64,000 bases of DNA, taken from Nocardioides albertanoniae (GTDB lineage Bacteria > Actinomycetota > Actinomycetes > Propionibacteriales > Nocardioidaceae). Shown here piece after piece: positions 34,613-44,017 of the stretch (positions are counted from its first letter, which is position 1; the number at the start of each line of letters is the position of its first letter). The translations under genes and the position numbers were made by a program. Location of the stretch: the NCBI RefSeq assembly GCF_006716315.1, contig NZ_VFOV01000001.1, positions 664,501 through 728,500 on the forward strand. The letters run 5' to 3'. Below the pieces are notes generated by a model that was not told the DNA's origin, searched no databases, and worked only from the letters and a program-made list of their open reading frames with translations.

Positions 34613-34731
34613 ATTTGTCAGACTCGGTTCGGCGGTCGCCGCGAGGCGGCCCCGAACCGGTCTTTCGGGCCCGTCCTCAGGCCGACCCGGATCCCACATA
34701 CACACAGCTTCAACATGCGGAGGTAAGCAAG

Positions 34732-36612
34732 ATGGCACGTGCCGTCGGTATCGACCTCGGGACCACCAACTCGGTCGTCTCGGTTCTGGAGGGTGGCGAG
34801 GCCACCGTCATCGCGAATGCCGAGGGCGCCCGTACGACGCCTTCCGTGGTCGCGTTCAGCAAGTCCGGTGAGGTGCTGGTCGGCGAGGTCGCCAAGCGCC
34901 AGGCCGTCACCAACGTCGACCGCACGATCCGTTCGGTCAAGCGTCACATGGGCACCGACTGGAAGGTGAACATCGACGACAAGGACTTCACCTCCCAGCA
35001 GATCAGCGCGTTCGTGCTGCAGAAGCTGAAGCGCGACGCCGAGGCCTACCTCGGTGAGCCCGTCACCGACGCGGTCATCACCGTGCCGGCCTACTTCTCC
35101 GACTCGCAGCGCCAGGCCACCAAGGAGGCCGGTGAGATCGCGGGCCTCAACGTCTCCCGCATCGTCAACGAGCCGACCGCCGCCGCGCTGGCCTACGGCC
35201 TCGACAAGGGCGACGACCAGACCATCCTCGTCTTCGACCTCGGTGGCGGCACGTTCGACGTCTCCCTGCTCGAGATCGGTGAGGGTGTCGTCGAGGTCAA
35301 GGCCACCTCCGGTGACAACCACCTCGGTGGTGACGACTGGGACAACGCCGTCGTCAGCTGGATGGTCGACAAGTTCAAGTCGGCCAACGGTGTCGACCTG
35401 GCCGCCGACAAGATCGCCGCCCAGCGCCTCCAGGAGGCCGCCGAGAAGGCGAAGATCGAGCTCTCCTCGAGCCAGAACACGAGCATCCACCTGCCCTACA
35501 TCACCCACGGTGAGTCCGGCCCCCTCCACTTCGAGGAGACCCTGACCCGTGCGGAGTTCCAGAAGATCACCGCCGACCTGCTCGACCGCACCAAGAAGCC
35601 GTTCGAGTCGGTCCTCAAGGACGCCGGTGTTGCGCTCAAGGACATCGACCACGTCGTCCTGGTCGGCGGCTCGACCCGCATGCCGGCCGTGACCGAGCTG
35701 GTCAAGAGCCTGCTCGGCGGCAAGGAGCCCAACAAGGGCGTCAACCCCGACGAGGTCGTCGCCGTGGGCGCCGCGCTGCAGGCCGGCGTGCTGAAGGGCG
35801 AGGTCAAGGACGTCCTGCTCCTCGACGTCACCCCGCTGAGCCTCGGCATCGAGACCAAGGGCGGTGTCTTCACCACCCTGATCGAGCGCAACACCACCAT
35901 TCCGACCAAGCGTTCGGAGATCTTCACGACCGCTGACGACAACCAGCCGTCGGTCGAGATCAAGGTCGCCCAGGGCGAGCGCCCGATGTGGTCGGAGAAC
36001 CAGCCGCTGGGCAACTTCGAGCTCACCGGCCTCCCGCCGGCGCCGCGTGGCGTGCCGAAGATCGAGGTCGCCTTCGACATCGACGCCAACGGCATCGTGC
36101 ACGTCTCCGCCAAGGACCAGGCCTCGGGCCGCGAGCAGTCCATGACGATCTCCGGCGGCTCCGCGCTGTCGAAGGACGACATCGACCGCATGGTCAAGGA
36201 GGCCGAGCAGTACGCCGAGGAGGACGCCAAGCGTCGCGAGTCCATCGAGATCCGCAACCAGGGCGACAGCCTCGTCTACACCACCGAGAAGTTCATCACC
36301 GACTCCGGCGACAAGGTCCCGGACGACGTGAAGACCGAGGTGCAGGGCGACCTCGACGCGCTGAAGAAGGTGCTCGAGGACGCCGAGGCCGACAAGGACA
36401 CCATCCAGGCCGCGATCACCAAGCTCGGTGAGTCCTCGCAGAAGATGGGCGCGGCGATGTACGCCTCGGCCGAGGCCGAGCAGTCCGCTGCCGGCGGTGC
36501 CACCGGCGCCACCGGTGAGGCCGACGACGACGTCGTCGACGCGGAGATCGTCGACGAGCCCGTCGAGGGCGAGACCGGCGACGCCGCAGGTGAAGAGGGC
36601 GACAAGAAGTGA
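34732..36612 (+). CDS. dnaK: Chaperone DnaK (Hsp70)
   Basis: 626-residue Hsp70. It starts [18 protein letters not shown], the phosphate-1 motif; later actin-fold motifs include [18 protein letters not shown] and [11 protein letters not shown]. The substrate-binding domain starts after about residue 365 with the linker [16 protein letters not shown]. The C-terminal tail is acidic ([16 protein letters not shown]). Length is normal. GGAGG lies 8 bases before the ATG at 34732. DnaK works with GrpE and DnaJ encoded next and with ClpB at 61994. Expression should be repressed by HspR through the HAIR site. Confidence 0.98.
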   Translation: MARAVGIDLGTTNSVVSVLEGGEATVIANAEGARTTPSVVAFSKSGEVLVGEVAKRQAVTNVDRTIRSVKRHMGTDWKVNIDDKDFTSQQISAFVLQKLKRDAEAYLGEPVTDAVITVPAYFSDSQRQATKEAGEIAGLNVSRIVNEPTAAALAYGLDKGDDQTILVFDLGGGTFDVSLLEIGEGVVEVKATSGDNHLGGDDWDNAVVSWMVDKFKSANGVDLAADKIAAQRLQEAAEKAKIELSSSQNTSIHLPYITHGESGPLHFEETLTRAEFQKITADLLDRTKKPFESVLKDAGVALKDIDHVVLVGGSTRMPAVTELVKSLLGGKEPNKGVNPDEVVAVGAALQAGVLKGEVKDVLLLDVTPLSLGIETKGGVFTTLIERNTTIPTKRSEIFTTADDNQPSVEIKVAQGERPMWSENQPLGNFELTGLPPAPRGVPKIEVAFDIDANGIVHVSAKDQASGREQSMTISGGSALSKDDIDRMVKEAEQYAEEDAKRRESIEIRNQGDSLVYTTEKFITDSGDKVPDDVKTEVQGDLDALKKVLEDAEADKDTIQAAITKLGESSQKMGAAMYASAEAEQSAAGGATGATGEADDDVVDAEIVDEPVEGETGDAAGEEGDKK

Positions 36613-37376
36613 CGAAGCGCCGCCCCAGCGGGGCGGAGGAGGCCGTCGAGGAGACGGCCTCCGAGGCTCCGCTACCCGAGACCGAGGCCGAAGAGGCCGA
36701 GCCCACCGACGCCGAGCCCACCGAGGCTGAGTCGACCGAGGCTGAGTCTGCTGAGGCCGAGCCGTCCGAGTCGTCCGAGGACGGTTCCGACGACGAGCCG
36801 ACGCAGGTGCATGTCGGCGGCTCCGCGGACGACGCCGGCGACGCCGCCGACGACGCTGACGACATCGCCGTCGAGGATCTCGACGACGAGGAGCCGGCCG
36901 AGGCTGACGACGAGGCCGCGATCGTGGAGGAGAGTGAGGAGCCTGTGACCGACGACGTCGACAAGCGGGTCGCCGAGCTCACCACCGACCTGCAGCGTCT
37001 TCAGGCGGAGTACGTCAACTACAAGAGGCGGGTCGACCGTGACCGTGAGCTGGTCGCGCAGAACGCGACCTACAAGGTGCTCACGCCGATCGTGGAGGTG
37101 CTCGACACCATCGACCGTGCCCGTGAGCACGGCGAGGTCGAGGGCGGCTTCAAGGCCGTCTCCGACCAGCTCGAGAAGATCGTGACCAATCTGGGTCTGA
37201 AGAAGTTCGGCGAGCCGGGCGATGTCTTCGACCCCAACCGTCACGAGGCGCTCAGCCACATGGGCACCGACCCCGAGGTCGAGGAGACCTCCGTGAAGCT
37301 GGTCGCCAAGGCCGGCTACATGATCGGTGAGCGGGTCGTCAGGGCCGCACAGGTCCTGGTCGTCGACCCGGAGTGA
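36609..37376 (+). CDS. grpE: Nucleotide exchange factor GrpE with long acidic N-terminus
   Basis: 255-residue co-chaperone that releases ADP from DnaK. The GrpE core occupies about residues 115-253: a long dimer-forming helix ([20 protein letters not shown]), then the beta domain with [19 protein letters not shown] and the final [10 protein letters not shown]. Residues 1 to about 112 are an extremely acidic low-complexity region with TEAES/AEPTE repeats, longer than in E. coli (197 aa in total). The GTG start overlaps the dnaK stop by 4 bases (GTGA). Confidence 0.96.
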   Translation: MTKRRPSGAEEAVEETASEAPLPETEAEEAEPTDAEPTEAESTEAESAEAEPSESSEDGSDDEPTQVHVGGSADDAGDAADDADDIAVEDLDDEEPAEADDEAAIVEESEEPVTDDVDKRVAELTTDLQRLQAEYVNYKRRVDRDRELVAQNATYKVLTPIVEVLDTIDRAREHGEVEGGFKAVSDQLEKIVTNLGLKKFGEPGDVFDPNRHEALSHMGTDPEVEETSVKLVAKAGYMIGERVVRAAQVLVVDPE

Positions 37377-37453
37377 CAAAAGTGGGTGGCCGGGTCGCCC
37401 GGGACGATCGTCTCGGGCGACGCGGCCACCGAGACCAAGGGAGGAGGGGCTAG

Positions 37454-38644
37454 GTGGCAGAGAAGGACGGGATCCGGCCGGACTGGATCAACAAGGACTA
37501 CTACGCCGAGCTGGGTGTCAAGAAGGACGCCTCGGGCGACGAGATCAAGAAGGCTTATCGCAAGCTCGCGCGGGCCAACCACCCCGACTCCAACCCGGGT
37601 GACGACGCCAAGCACGACACCTTCAAGAAGGTCGCCGAGGCCTACGACGTCGTCGGAGACCCGGAGAAGCGGAAGAAGTACGACGAGGTGCGCTCGCTGG
37701 GCGCCTCGGGTGGCTTCGGCGGCGGGTTCGGCGGTGGCGCCGGCCGCGGCTACAACTTCGAGGATCTCTTCGGAGGCGGTGGGGCGCAGACCGGCCCCGG
37801 TGGCCTCGGCGACATGTTCGGCGACCTCTTCGGGGGCGGCGCCGGCGGCGGCTTCGGCGGGCGGCGTACGACTCCGCGGCCGCGGCCGGTCAAGGGTGCC
37901 GACGTCGAGACGAGCGCCACGATCGGGTTCACCGATGCGCTCGACGGTGTGACGATCTCGCTGCGACTCACCTCCGACGCCGCCTGCCCCGACTGCAACG
38001 GCACCGGCGGCAAGCCCGGCACCAAGCCGCGGGTCTGCCCCGAGTGCGAGGGTGCGGGCTATGTGGTCAACTCCGTCGGCGGTGCGTTCTCGATGAACGA
38101 GACCTGCCCGCGCTGCGGTGGCCGCCAGCTGATCTACGACGAGGCCTGCCCGACGTGCCGTGGCTCCGGTCGCGGCACCTCCGCGCGCACCATCCAGGCG
38201 CGCATCCCGGCCGGGGTCAAGGACCGTCAGCGGATCCGGCTCAAGGGCAAGGGTGGCGCCGGCGAGAGCGGTGGCCCGTCCGGTGACCTCTACGTCACCG
38301 TGCACGTCACGCCGCACAGGGTCTTCGGCCGCAAGGACGACAACCTCACCATCGACGTGCCGGTCGGGTTCGACGAGCTGGCGCTCGGGGCGGAGGCCAA
38401 GCTGCCGACGCTGACCGGCTCACCGGTGACGCTGCGCATCCCCGCGGGCACCCCCAACGGGCGTACGTTCCGGGTGCGGGGCAAGGGTTTCCGCCGCTCC
38501 GACGGCACCACGGGCGACCTGCTCGCGACCGTCGAGGTGCAGATCCCGGCCGTGCTCGACGCCGATGCCAAGGCTGCCGTCGAGGCCTACCGCAAGGCGA
38601 CCGCCGACAAACCGCTGCGTACGTCTCTTCTCGAGGATTCGTGA
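37454..38644 (+). CDS. dnaJ: Co-chaperone DnaJ (Hsp40)
   Basis: 396-residue type I DnaJ. The J domain (about 10-75) has the HPD motif in ARANHPDSNPGD; a Gly/Phe-rich region (about 85-140) follows; then the zinc domain with four CxxC motifs (CPDCNGTG, CPECEGAG, CPRCGGRQ, CPTCRGSG), of which the third departs from CxxCxGxG; then the two beta-sandwich substrate-binding domains. The GTG at 37454 is preceded by GGAGGGG. 77 bases separate it from grpE. It stimulates DnaK ATPase activity. Confidence 0.96.
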   Translation: MAEKDGIRPDWINKDYYAELGVKKDASGDEIKKAYRKLARANHPDSNPGDDAKHDTFKKVAEAYDVVGDPEKRKKYDEVRSLGASGGFGGGFGGGAGRGYNFEDLFGGGGAQTGPGGLGDMFGDLFGGGAGGGFGGRRTTPRPRPVKGADVETSATIGFTDALDGVTISLRLTSDAACPDCNGTGGKPGTKPRVCPECEGAGYVVNSVGGAFSMNETCPRCGGRQLIYDEACPTCRGSGRGTSARTIQARIPAGVKDRQRIRLKGKGGAGESGGPSGDLYVTVHVTPHRVFGRKDDNLTIDVPVGFDELALGAEAKLPTLTGSPVTLRIPAGTPNGRTFRVRGKGFRRSDGTTGDLLATVEVQIPAVLDADAKAAVEAYRKATADKPLRTSLLEDS

Positions 38645-38650
38645 TGAGTG

Positions 38651-39124
38651 ATGAACGATCGTGAGGCACGAGCGGGACAGCAGGGCCCGAAGACGCCCGG
38701 CTACAGCAACCCGGCTCCCGACGCCGCTGTCTATGTCATCAGCGTCGCCGCGGAGCTGACCGGGCTCCACCCGCAGACGCTGCGCACCTACGAGCGCATG
38801 GGTCTGATCACCCCGGGACGCACCGGGGGCGGCGGCCGGCGCTACTCGTTCCACGACATCGAGCTGCTGCGCTCGATCGCCGAGCTGACCGCGTCCGGCA
38901 TCGGCATCGAGGGGGTGCGCCGCATCCTCTCGCTCGAGCAGCACGTCGATGCCGTGCGCAGGCGCAACGAGGAGCTCGTGCACGAGCTGGCTGCGACGCG
39001 CGAGGCGCTGGCCCAGGCGTTGGCGGCCGCGTCTCAGGCGCAGGCCTCACCGAGCAGACTTCCGGCCGTCCGCCAGCCCTCCCCGGGCCAGGCGGTCGTC
39101 GTGTGGCGGCGTCAGCGCGGGTAG
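38651..39124 (+). CDS. hspR: Heat-shock repressor HspR (MerR family)
   Basis: 157-residue MerR-family repressor. The winged HTH is at about 28-95: AAELTGLHPQTLRTYERMGL, then GRRYSFHDIELL and SGIGIEGVRRIL. A coiled-coil/helical C-terminal part ends QAVVVWRRQ, a hydrophobic tail known in HspR proteins to matter for DnaK-dependent control. It binds HAIR sequences, seen here at 34588 and 61896. ATG 38651 or the adjacent GTG 38648 could be the start. It ends the dnaK operon. Confidence 0.96.
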   Translation: MNDREARAGQQGPKTPGYSNPAPDAAVYVISVAAELTGLHPQTLRTYERMGLITPGRTGGGGRRYSFHDIELLRSIAELTASGIGIEGVRRILSLEQHVDAVRRRNEELVHELAATREALAQALAAASQAQASPSRLPAVRQPSPGQAVVVWRRQRG

Positions 39125-39154
39125 TGACGGGGCTGCCAGATTCCTACTGATCGC

Positions 39155-39220
39155 TTGACAGAATTGTTGGCGAGTTGTGGGTTTTGGGTACAGCCGGTGT
39201 TGGTGGTATTGGCGCATACT
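39155..39220 (+). promoter_or_regulatory. Possible promoter region of the DUF445/Abi-alpha module
   Basis: After the hspR stop, the 227-base gap is AT-richer than its surroundings. It contains a consensus-like TTGACA at 39155-39160 and a CATACT at 39215-39220, but neither has a convincing partner at 16-18 bases. I see no strong terminator in the gap, so read-through from hspR is possible. Confidence 0.25.
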
Positions 39221-39351
39221 GGTGAGTAAGCCGCGGATGTCGGACCAACCCCCATATGGTCGGGGCAACTGCGGCGGACCCGGTGGTGCCGACCCGAGAC
39301 GGACCCACCGGGTCCTTCCAGTTTTATGACGCGTCGGGCAGGATCGAGCCC

Positions 39352-40680
39352 GTGACCAGCGTCGTCGATGTGCTCTCCGGCTGGAGTGACCTGGTCGAGG
39401 GGACGGACTGGGTCGCGTTCTGGTCGATCCCCGTCTTCACCGCCGTGATCGGCTGGCTGATCAACTGGTCGGGTCTGTGGATGCTGTTCTCACCGATCCA
39501 CTTCCACGGGGTCGTCGTGCCCGGGCTCGCGCGCATCGCCGGCTCGCTGCCGCGCAAGGTGCAGGAGATCCCAGGTGTCCTGCGCGGTGGTCTCGGCTGG
39601 CAGGGCATCGTGCCGGCGCGGGCGGCCAAGATGGGGTCGATCGCGGTCGACCGGGCGCTCTCGCGGATGGCCTCGGCCAGCGACCTCTACGAGCAGCTCG
39701 AGCCCGACAGGATCGCGGCTCACATCGTCGACGTGTTCCGGCCCGAGATCCCGTTCCTGGTCGACGAGATCATGTGGCGCGAGCACCCGCGGTTCTGGCG
39801 CGACTTGCCGCGGCCGCTGCGTACGACCGTGGTCGAGCGGGTCCAGGACCGGCTCCCCGACGTCGTCGGCGAGGTGATGGTGGAGATCGGCGAGCATATC
39901 GACCAGCTCTTCGACCCGAAGCTCATGGTGATCGAGAACTTCGAGAAGGACCCGTCGATCATCGTGCGGATCTTCAAGGACTTCGGCGCGCGCGAGCTGC
40001 GGATGATGGTCGTCTTCGGCGCGATCTTCGGTTTCCTGCTCGGCATCCCGGTCGCCGCGGTCGACCAGGCGTTCCACATCTGGTGGCTGCTCCCGATCCT
40101 CGGGGTGCTGGTCGGCTGGACGACCAACCTGCTCGGCATGCTGCTCATCTTCGCGCCCGCCGATCCCAGGCGGATCGGCCCCTTCAAGATCCAGGCGCTC
40201 TTCGCGCGCAGGCAGTGGGAGGCCTCCGACGTCTACGGCAAGCACATCGCCGCCAACGTGATCACGCTCGAGCACATCGGTGACCATCTGCTCAACGGGG
40301 CCAGCGGCGACCGCACCCGCCAGATGCTCGCCTCGGCCCTGGAGCCGGCGGTCAACGCCGCGGTCGGGCCTGCCTACGGTGCGGTGCGGGTGGCGGTGGG
40401 CACGCGGAGGTTCGACGCGATCCGGTCCTCGGTCGCCGAGAGTGCCGTCGACTACACGCTCATGCCGATGCGTGACGCTGCCTTCAGCGTGAAGCAGTCG
40501 GCCAATATCCGAAGGTTGATCGCCGAGCGGTGTCGGGCCCTGCCTCCGAGCACATTCGTTGAGATGATGAGAGCCGCGATCAAGGAGGACGAGTGGCTGC
40601 TCTACGCCCACGGGGCGATCATGGGCCTGGCGGGCGGGTTCCTGCACGTCGCGGTCTTCGACTGGTGGAACGTGCTGTGA
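39352..40680 (+). CDS. DUF445 family membrane protein 1
   Basis: 442-residue protein of the DUF445 (YjiN/YheB-like) family. A first hydrophobic hairpin (about 23-50, IPVFTAVIGWLINWSGLWML, ending LFSP) and a second related one (about 219-270, ending GWTTNLLGMLLIFAP) carry the family's G-W-x-x-N-x(3)-LF-x-P pattern. Long helical regions lie between them, and a last hydrophobic stretch is at the C-terminus. Function unknown. The GTG at 39352 is chosen by length match with the paralogue at 41779; ATG 39256 would add 32 unrelated residues. The stop overlaps the GTG of the Abi-alpha-like gene. Confidence 0.83.
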   Translation: MTSVVDVLSGWSDLVEGTDWVAFWSIPVFTAVIGWLINWSGLWMLFSPIHFHGVVVPGLARIAGSLPRKVQEIPGVLRGGLGWQGIVPARAAKMGSIAVDRALSRMASASDLYEQLEPDRIAAHIVDVFRPEIPFLVDEIMWREHPRFWRDLPRPLRTTVVERVQDRLPDVVGEVMVEIGEHIDQLFDPKLMVIENFEKDPSIIVRIFKDFGARELRMMVVFGAIFGFLLGIPVAAVDQAFHIWWLLPILGVLVGWTTNLLGMLLIFAPADPRRIGPFKIQALFARRQWEASDVYGKHIAANVITLEHIGDHLLNGASGDRTRQMLASALEPAVNAAVGPAYGAVRVAVGTRRFDAIRSSVAESAVDYTLMPMRDAAFSVKQSANIRRLIAERCRALPPSTFVEMMRAAIKEDEWLLYAHGAIMGLAGGFLHVAVFDWWNVL

Positions 40681-41708
40681 AGACCCTGCACATCAACCCC
40701 GAGCCGGGGCCCGCGCGGGCCCCGACGGAGCCGGCCGAGCTGGCCGGGCCGACCGGGCCGACCGGGCCGGGCCGCCCGAGCGAGCCGGCCGAGGAGCTGG
40801 TCGACGGACGCGAGGGCATGCACCACCTGCCCACGCCGGCCCCGAGCGGCGGTCTCGTCGACGAGGCGAGGGATGCGCTCCCGGGCCTGCTCAGGATCTC
40901 CGCGGTCACCGTCGCCCACACCGCGGGCTGGGGTCTGAAGACGTACGCCCGTTCGGTGGGTCGCGTCGCGAAGGCGGTCGTCGACCCCAACGAGGCCGTG
41001 CGGCTGAGCGAGGACGTCGCGAGCAACGCGCGTCAGGTGACCGGGTTCGCGAAGCGGGTCGCCACGGGCAACCCGATCACCGGGCTGCTCGAGCGCTACG
41101 CCCTGCCGGCCGCCGAGAACGCGCGTACGGCGATGGAGGGTCGTGCCGCCCGGGTCAACGGCGCCGCACCGGCGGCCAGCCCGGAGCGTCTGCGCCGCAC
41201 GGGGGAGGAGCTGCTGCGCAGGTCGCGCGACGTATGGGACGACAACGAGCGTCACCCCGCGTTCGTCGCGATCCTTAACGAGCTGGCCCCCGACGAGGCC
41301 CGCGTCCTGGTGCTCATGCTCAAGGAGGGGCCGCAGCCGGCCGTCGACGTGGTCGAGGGCGGCCTGTTCGGGGCGCTGCGCGGCTCACGCACGGTCGCCC
41401 ACGGCCTGACCATGATCGGGCCGCAGGCCAGCGTACGTTTCCCGTCGCTGGTGCCGCAGTATCTCGACAACCTGACCAGGCTCGGGCTCGTGCGGCAGTC
41501 GGAGGACCCCGTCGCCGACCTGGTGCGCTATCAGGTGGTCGAGGCACAGCCCGACGTGCTCGAGGCCGTCCACTCGACCGGCGGCACCCGGATCAAGCGG
41601 CGCTCGATCCTGCTGACCCCGTTCGGTCAGGACTTCGCCCGTGCCTGTTTCGCCGGCGGCGACGCCCTCGACGAGCTGCCTGTGCACCACGCGCCGCCGG
41701 ACGCTTGA
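40677..41708 (+). CDS. Abi-alpha (DUF4393)-like protein 1
   Basis: 343-residue soluble protein. A Pro/Gly/Glu-rich N-terminus (1 to about 65) and an amphipathic helical region (about 65-170) lead to a C-terminal domain with RSRDVWDDNERHPAFVAIL, then NELAPDEARVLVLMLKEGPQ and, later, LTRLGLV and LTPFGQDFARACF. This strongly recalls the Abi-alpha (DUF4393) family of abortive-infection and membrane-stress proteins; assignment is by motif memory, not a search. The GTG start overlaps the stop of the DUF445 gene by 4 bases, so the two products are probably made in a fixed ratio. Paralogue at 43098. Confidence 0.72.
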   Translation: MKTLHINPEPGPARAPTEPAELAGPTGPTGPGRPSEPAEELVDGREGMHHLPTPAPSGGLVDEARDALPGLLRISAVTVAHTAGWGLKTYARSVGRVAKAVVDPNEAVRLSEDVASNARQVTGFAKRVATGNPITGLLERYALPAAENARTAMEGRAARVNGAAPAASPERLRRTGEELLRRSRDVWDDNERHPAFVAILNELAPDEARVLVLMLKEGPQPAVDVVEGGLFGALRGSRTVAHGLTMIGPQASVRFPSLVPQYLDNLTRLGLVRQSEDPVADLVRYQVVEAQPDVLEAVHSTGGTRIKRRSILLTPFGQDFARACFAGGDALDELPVHHAPPDA

Positions 41709-41778
41709 GGGTGTTGGCGTTCGTTGTAGGTAGGGTACGCATCCGACGGTCTATGCAGCTCGGGCGGAAGGAGCACGG

Positions 41779-43101
41779 ATGTCGCCGGAGTGGCAGGAAT
41801 CGCTGACCAGCTGGTTCGAGAGCTGGGCTGCCCACGTGCACTGGCTCTCGCTGATCACCATCCCGGTCTTCACCGGCGTGATCGGCTGGCTGATCAACTG
41901 GTCCGGCCTCTACATGCTCTTCGCGCCGCTCTCGTTCAAGGGTTTCCGCGTGCCGGGGCTCAAGGAGCTCACCACGGTGCTGCCGCACAAGCTGCAGGAG
42001 GTGCCCGGCTTCGCGCAGGGCGGCCTCGGCTGGCAGGGCATCATCCCGGCGCGAGCGGCGAAGATGGGCTCGATCGCCGTCGACAAGGCGATCGCCAAGC
42101 TCGGCACGCCCAGCGACTTCTACCAGCAGCTCGGCCCCTCCGAGATCGCCACGCACATCGTGGAGACGTTCCGCCCCGAGGTGCCCGAGCTGGTCGACCA
42201 GATCATGATGCGCGAGCATCCCCGCCTCTGGCGCGACCTTCCGCAGGCGGTCAAGGGCGCGATCATCACCCGCGTGCAGGCGCAGCTGCCCACGATCGTG
42301 CACAAGGTCACCGACGACATCGGACTGCACATCGACCAGCTCCTCGACCCGAAGCTGATGGTCATCGACCACTTCCGCAAGCACCCTGCCCTCGTGGTGA
42401 GGATCTTCCGCGACTTCGGCCAGCGAGAGCTCAACCTGATGGTCGCCTTCGGGTTCATCTTCGGCTTCCTGCTCGGCGTGCCGGTGGCCCTGATCGACCA
42501 GACCTTCCACATCTGGTGGCTGCTGCCCGTGCTCGGTGTGGTCGTCGGTTGGGTGACCAACCTGCTCGGCATGTGGCTGATCTTCGAGCCCGCCGAGCCG
42601 CGCCGCATCTTCGGGATCAAGGTGCAAGGCCTCTTCCCGCGGCGTCAGGAGCAGGCCGCGGAGGTCTACGCCGACATCATCGCGACCGACGTGATCACGC
42701 TCGAGCGCATCGGTGACTTCCTCCTCGACGGCCCCCGCGGCGACGCCACCCGCATGCTCCTGGTCAACGCGCTGACTCCCGCCGTCGACCGGGCCGCCGG
42801 GCCCTACCGGGGTGCAGTGCGGATCGCGCTCGGGTCGGAGAGGTTCGACCGCATCAGCAGCTCGGTCGCGACCGAGGCCGCCGACCGCACCCTGGTGCCG
42901 TTCCGCGATCCGGGCTTCAGCCGTCACCAGGCCATCAAGATCCGCGACCTGGTCGCGCGACGCACCAAGGAGCTGCCGCCGGGCGACTTCGTGGACATGA
43001 TGAGATCGGCCATCAAGGAGGACGAGTGGATGCTCTACGCCCACGGGGCGATCATGGGACTCGCGGGCGGCTTCCTTCACCTTCTAATCTTTCCCACATG
43101 A
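41779..43101 (+). CDS. DUF445 family membrane protein 2
   Basis: 440-residue paralogue of the protein at 39352, collinear throughout. Conserved blocks include IPVFTGVIGWLINWSG, GLGWQGIIPARAAKMGSIAV, FRPEVPELVDQIMMREHPR, the second hydrophobic hairpin with GWVTNLLGMWLIFEP and the end YAHGAIMGLAGGFLH. The most constant blocks are the membrane hairpins and the GGLGWQGI-PARAAKMGS loop, so these are likely the functional core. GGAAGGAG lies 7 bases before the ATG. The stop overlaps the ATG of the second Abi-alpha-like gene (ATGA). Confidence 0.85.
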   Translation: MSPEWQESLTSWFESWAAHVHWLSLITIPVFTGVIGWLINWSGLYMLFAPLSFKGFRVPGLKELTTVLPHKLQEVPGFAQGGLGWQGIIPARAAKMGSIAVDKAIAKLGTPSDFYQQLGPSEIATHIVETFRPEVPELVDQIMMREHPRLWRDLPQAVKGAIITRVQAQLPTIVHKVTDDIGLHIDQLLDPKLMVIDHFRKHPALVVRIFRDFGQRELNLMVAFGFIFGFLLGVPVALIDQTFHIWWLLPVLGVVVGWVTNLLGMWLIFEPAEPRRIFGIKVQGLFPRRQEQAAEVYADIIATDVITLERIGDFLLDGPRGDATRMLLVNALTPAVDRAAGPYRGAVRIALGSERFDRISSSVATEAADRTLVPFRDPGFSRHQAIKIRDLVARRTKELPPGDFVDMMRSAIKEDEWMLYAHGAIMGLAGGFLHLLIFPT

Positions 43102-43994
43102 GTCTCCTGGGCAAGGTCATGCCGACCGCCTCCGCCGTCGCCGACACCGTTCCCGGCCTGGCGCGGGTGGCGGCCGATGCTGCCTGGCACACCGCCGGAT
43201 GGGGCGTGCGCTCCTCGGCCCGCACCGGCATCCGGGTCGCGCGCGCCGTGGTCGATCAGGACGTACGTGTCGGGCTGATGCGCGAGACGGCCGAGGTGGT
43301 GGGGCTCGTCGCCGGCACCGCGGCCCGGGTGGTGCTGCCTGCCGGCAAGCAGCCGACCCTGGAGCTCACCGAGGCCGACCACGAGTCGACGGGCGGCGAC
43401 ATCGTGCTGGCCCGCACCCACGACGCCGAGACGTCGGAGGACTCCCTGCCCGTGCTGCGCCGCCGCGGGGCCGACCTGCTCGATCGTTCGCGTGACGTGT
43501 GGGCCGACGAGCAGGGGCACCCGGCGTACGCCCGGATCCTCGACGAGCTCGCGCCCGACGAGGCGCGGATGCTGCTCTACCTGCTCAAGGCGGGGCCGCA
43601 GCCCTCGGTGGACGTGCGCACCGGTGGGCCCGCCGGTCTCGTCGGCAGCACCATGATCGCGCCCGGGCTCAACATGATCGCCGGACGCAGCGGCGCTCGT
43701 TATCCCGAGCGGGTCCCGGCCTATCTCAACAACCTCTTCCGGCTCGGGCTGGTGTGGTTCTCCAAGGAGCCGCTCGCCGACCCGCTAGAATACCAGGTGC
43801 TCGAGGCCCAGCCCGACGTGCTGGAGGCCCTGCACTCGGTGAAGTTCGCCAAGATCGTGCGCCGCTCGGTGCACCTGACCCCGTTCGGCGAGGCCTTCGG
43901 CCGCACCACGCTCGTCGACGAGGTCGCAGCCGAAGCCGCGTTCCCGGAGCATCAGGCCCCGGGCACCGGTGGGGCAGATCTCCCGCGTGCTTGA
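43098..43994 (+). CDS. Abi-alpha (DUF4393)-like protein 2
   Basis: 298-residue paralogue of the protein at 40677, lacking its proline-rich first 60 residues. An N-terminal helical part (AAWHTAGWGVRSSARTGIRV, equivalent to AHTAGWGLKTYARSVGRV in copy 1) is followed by the C-terminal domain with RSRDVWADEQGHPAYARIL, then DELAPDEARMLLYLLKAGPQ, FRLGLVW and LTPFGEAFGRTTL. The ATG overlaps the stop of DUF445 copy 2. Copy 2 is the shorter, probably minimal, form of the pair. Confidence 0.73.
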   Translation: MSLLGKVMPTASAVADTVPGLARVAADAAWHTAGWGVRSSARTGIRVARAVVDQDVRVGLMRETAEVVGLVAGTAARVVLPAGKQPTLELTEADHESTGGDIVLARTHDAETSEDSLPVLRRRGADLLDRSRDVWADEQGHPAYARILDELAPDEARMLLYLLKAGPQPSVDVRTGGPAGLVGSTMIAPGLNMIAGRSGARYPERVPAYLNNLFRLGLVWFSKEPLADPLEYQVLEAQPDVLEALHSVKFAKIVRRSVHLTPFGEAFGRTTLVDEVAAEAAFPEHQAPGTGGADLPRA

Positions 43995-44017
43995 GCCGCC
44001 GGTAACTTGGTAGTCCT

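Noticed and set aside
34615..34731. N-terminal extension of dnaK from an upstream in-frame codon
   Set aside because: DnaK proteins begin at [13 protein letters not shown] is correctly spaced before 34732, and the extension would start just after the HAIR operator.
36660..36920. Acidic repeats in the grpE 5' region as a possible DNA repeat array
   Set aside because: They are in-frame low-complexity codons for a Glu/Ala/Ser/Thr-rich N-terminus, which is common in actinobacterial GrpE.
37377..37453. Possible small gene between grpE and dnaJ
   Set aside because: Only 77 bases with no start plus ribosome binding site other than that of dnaJ.
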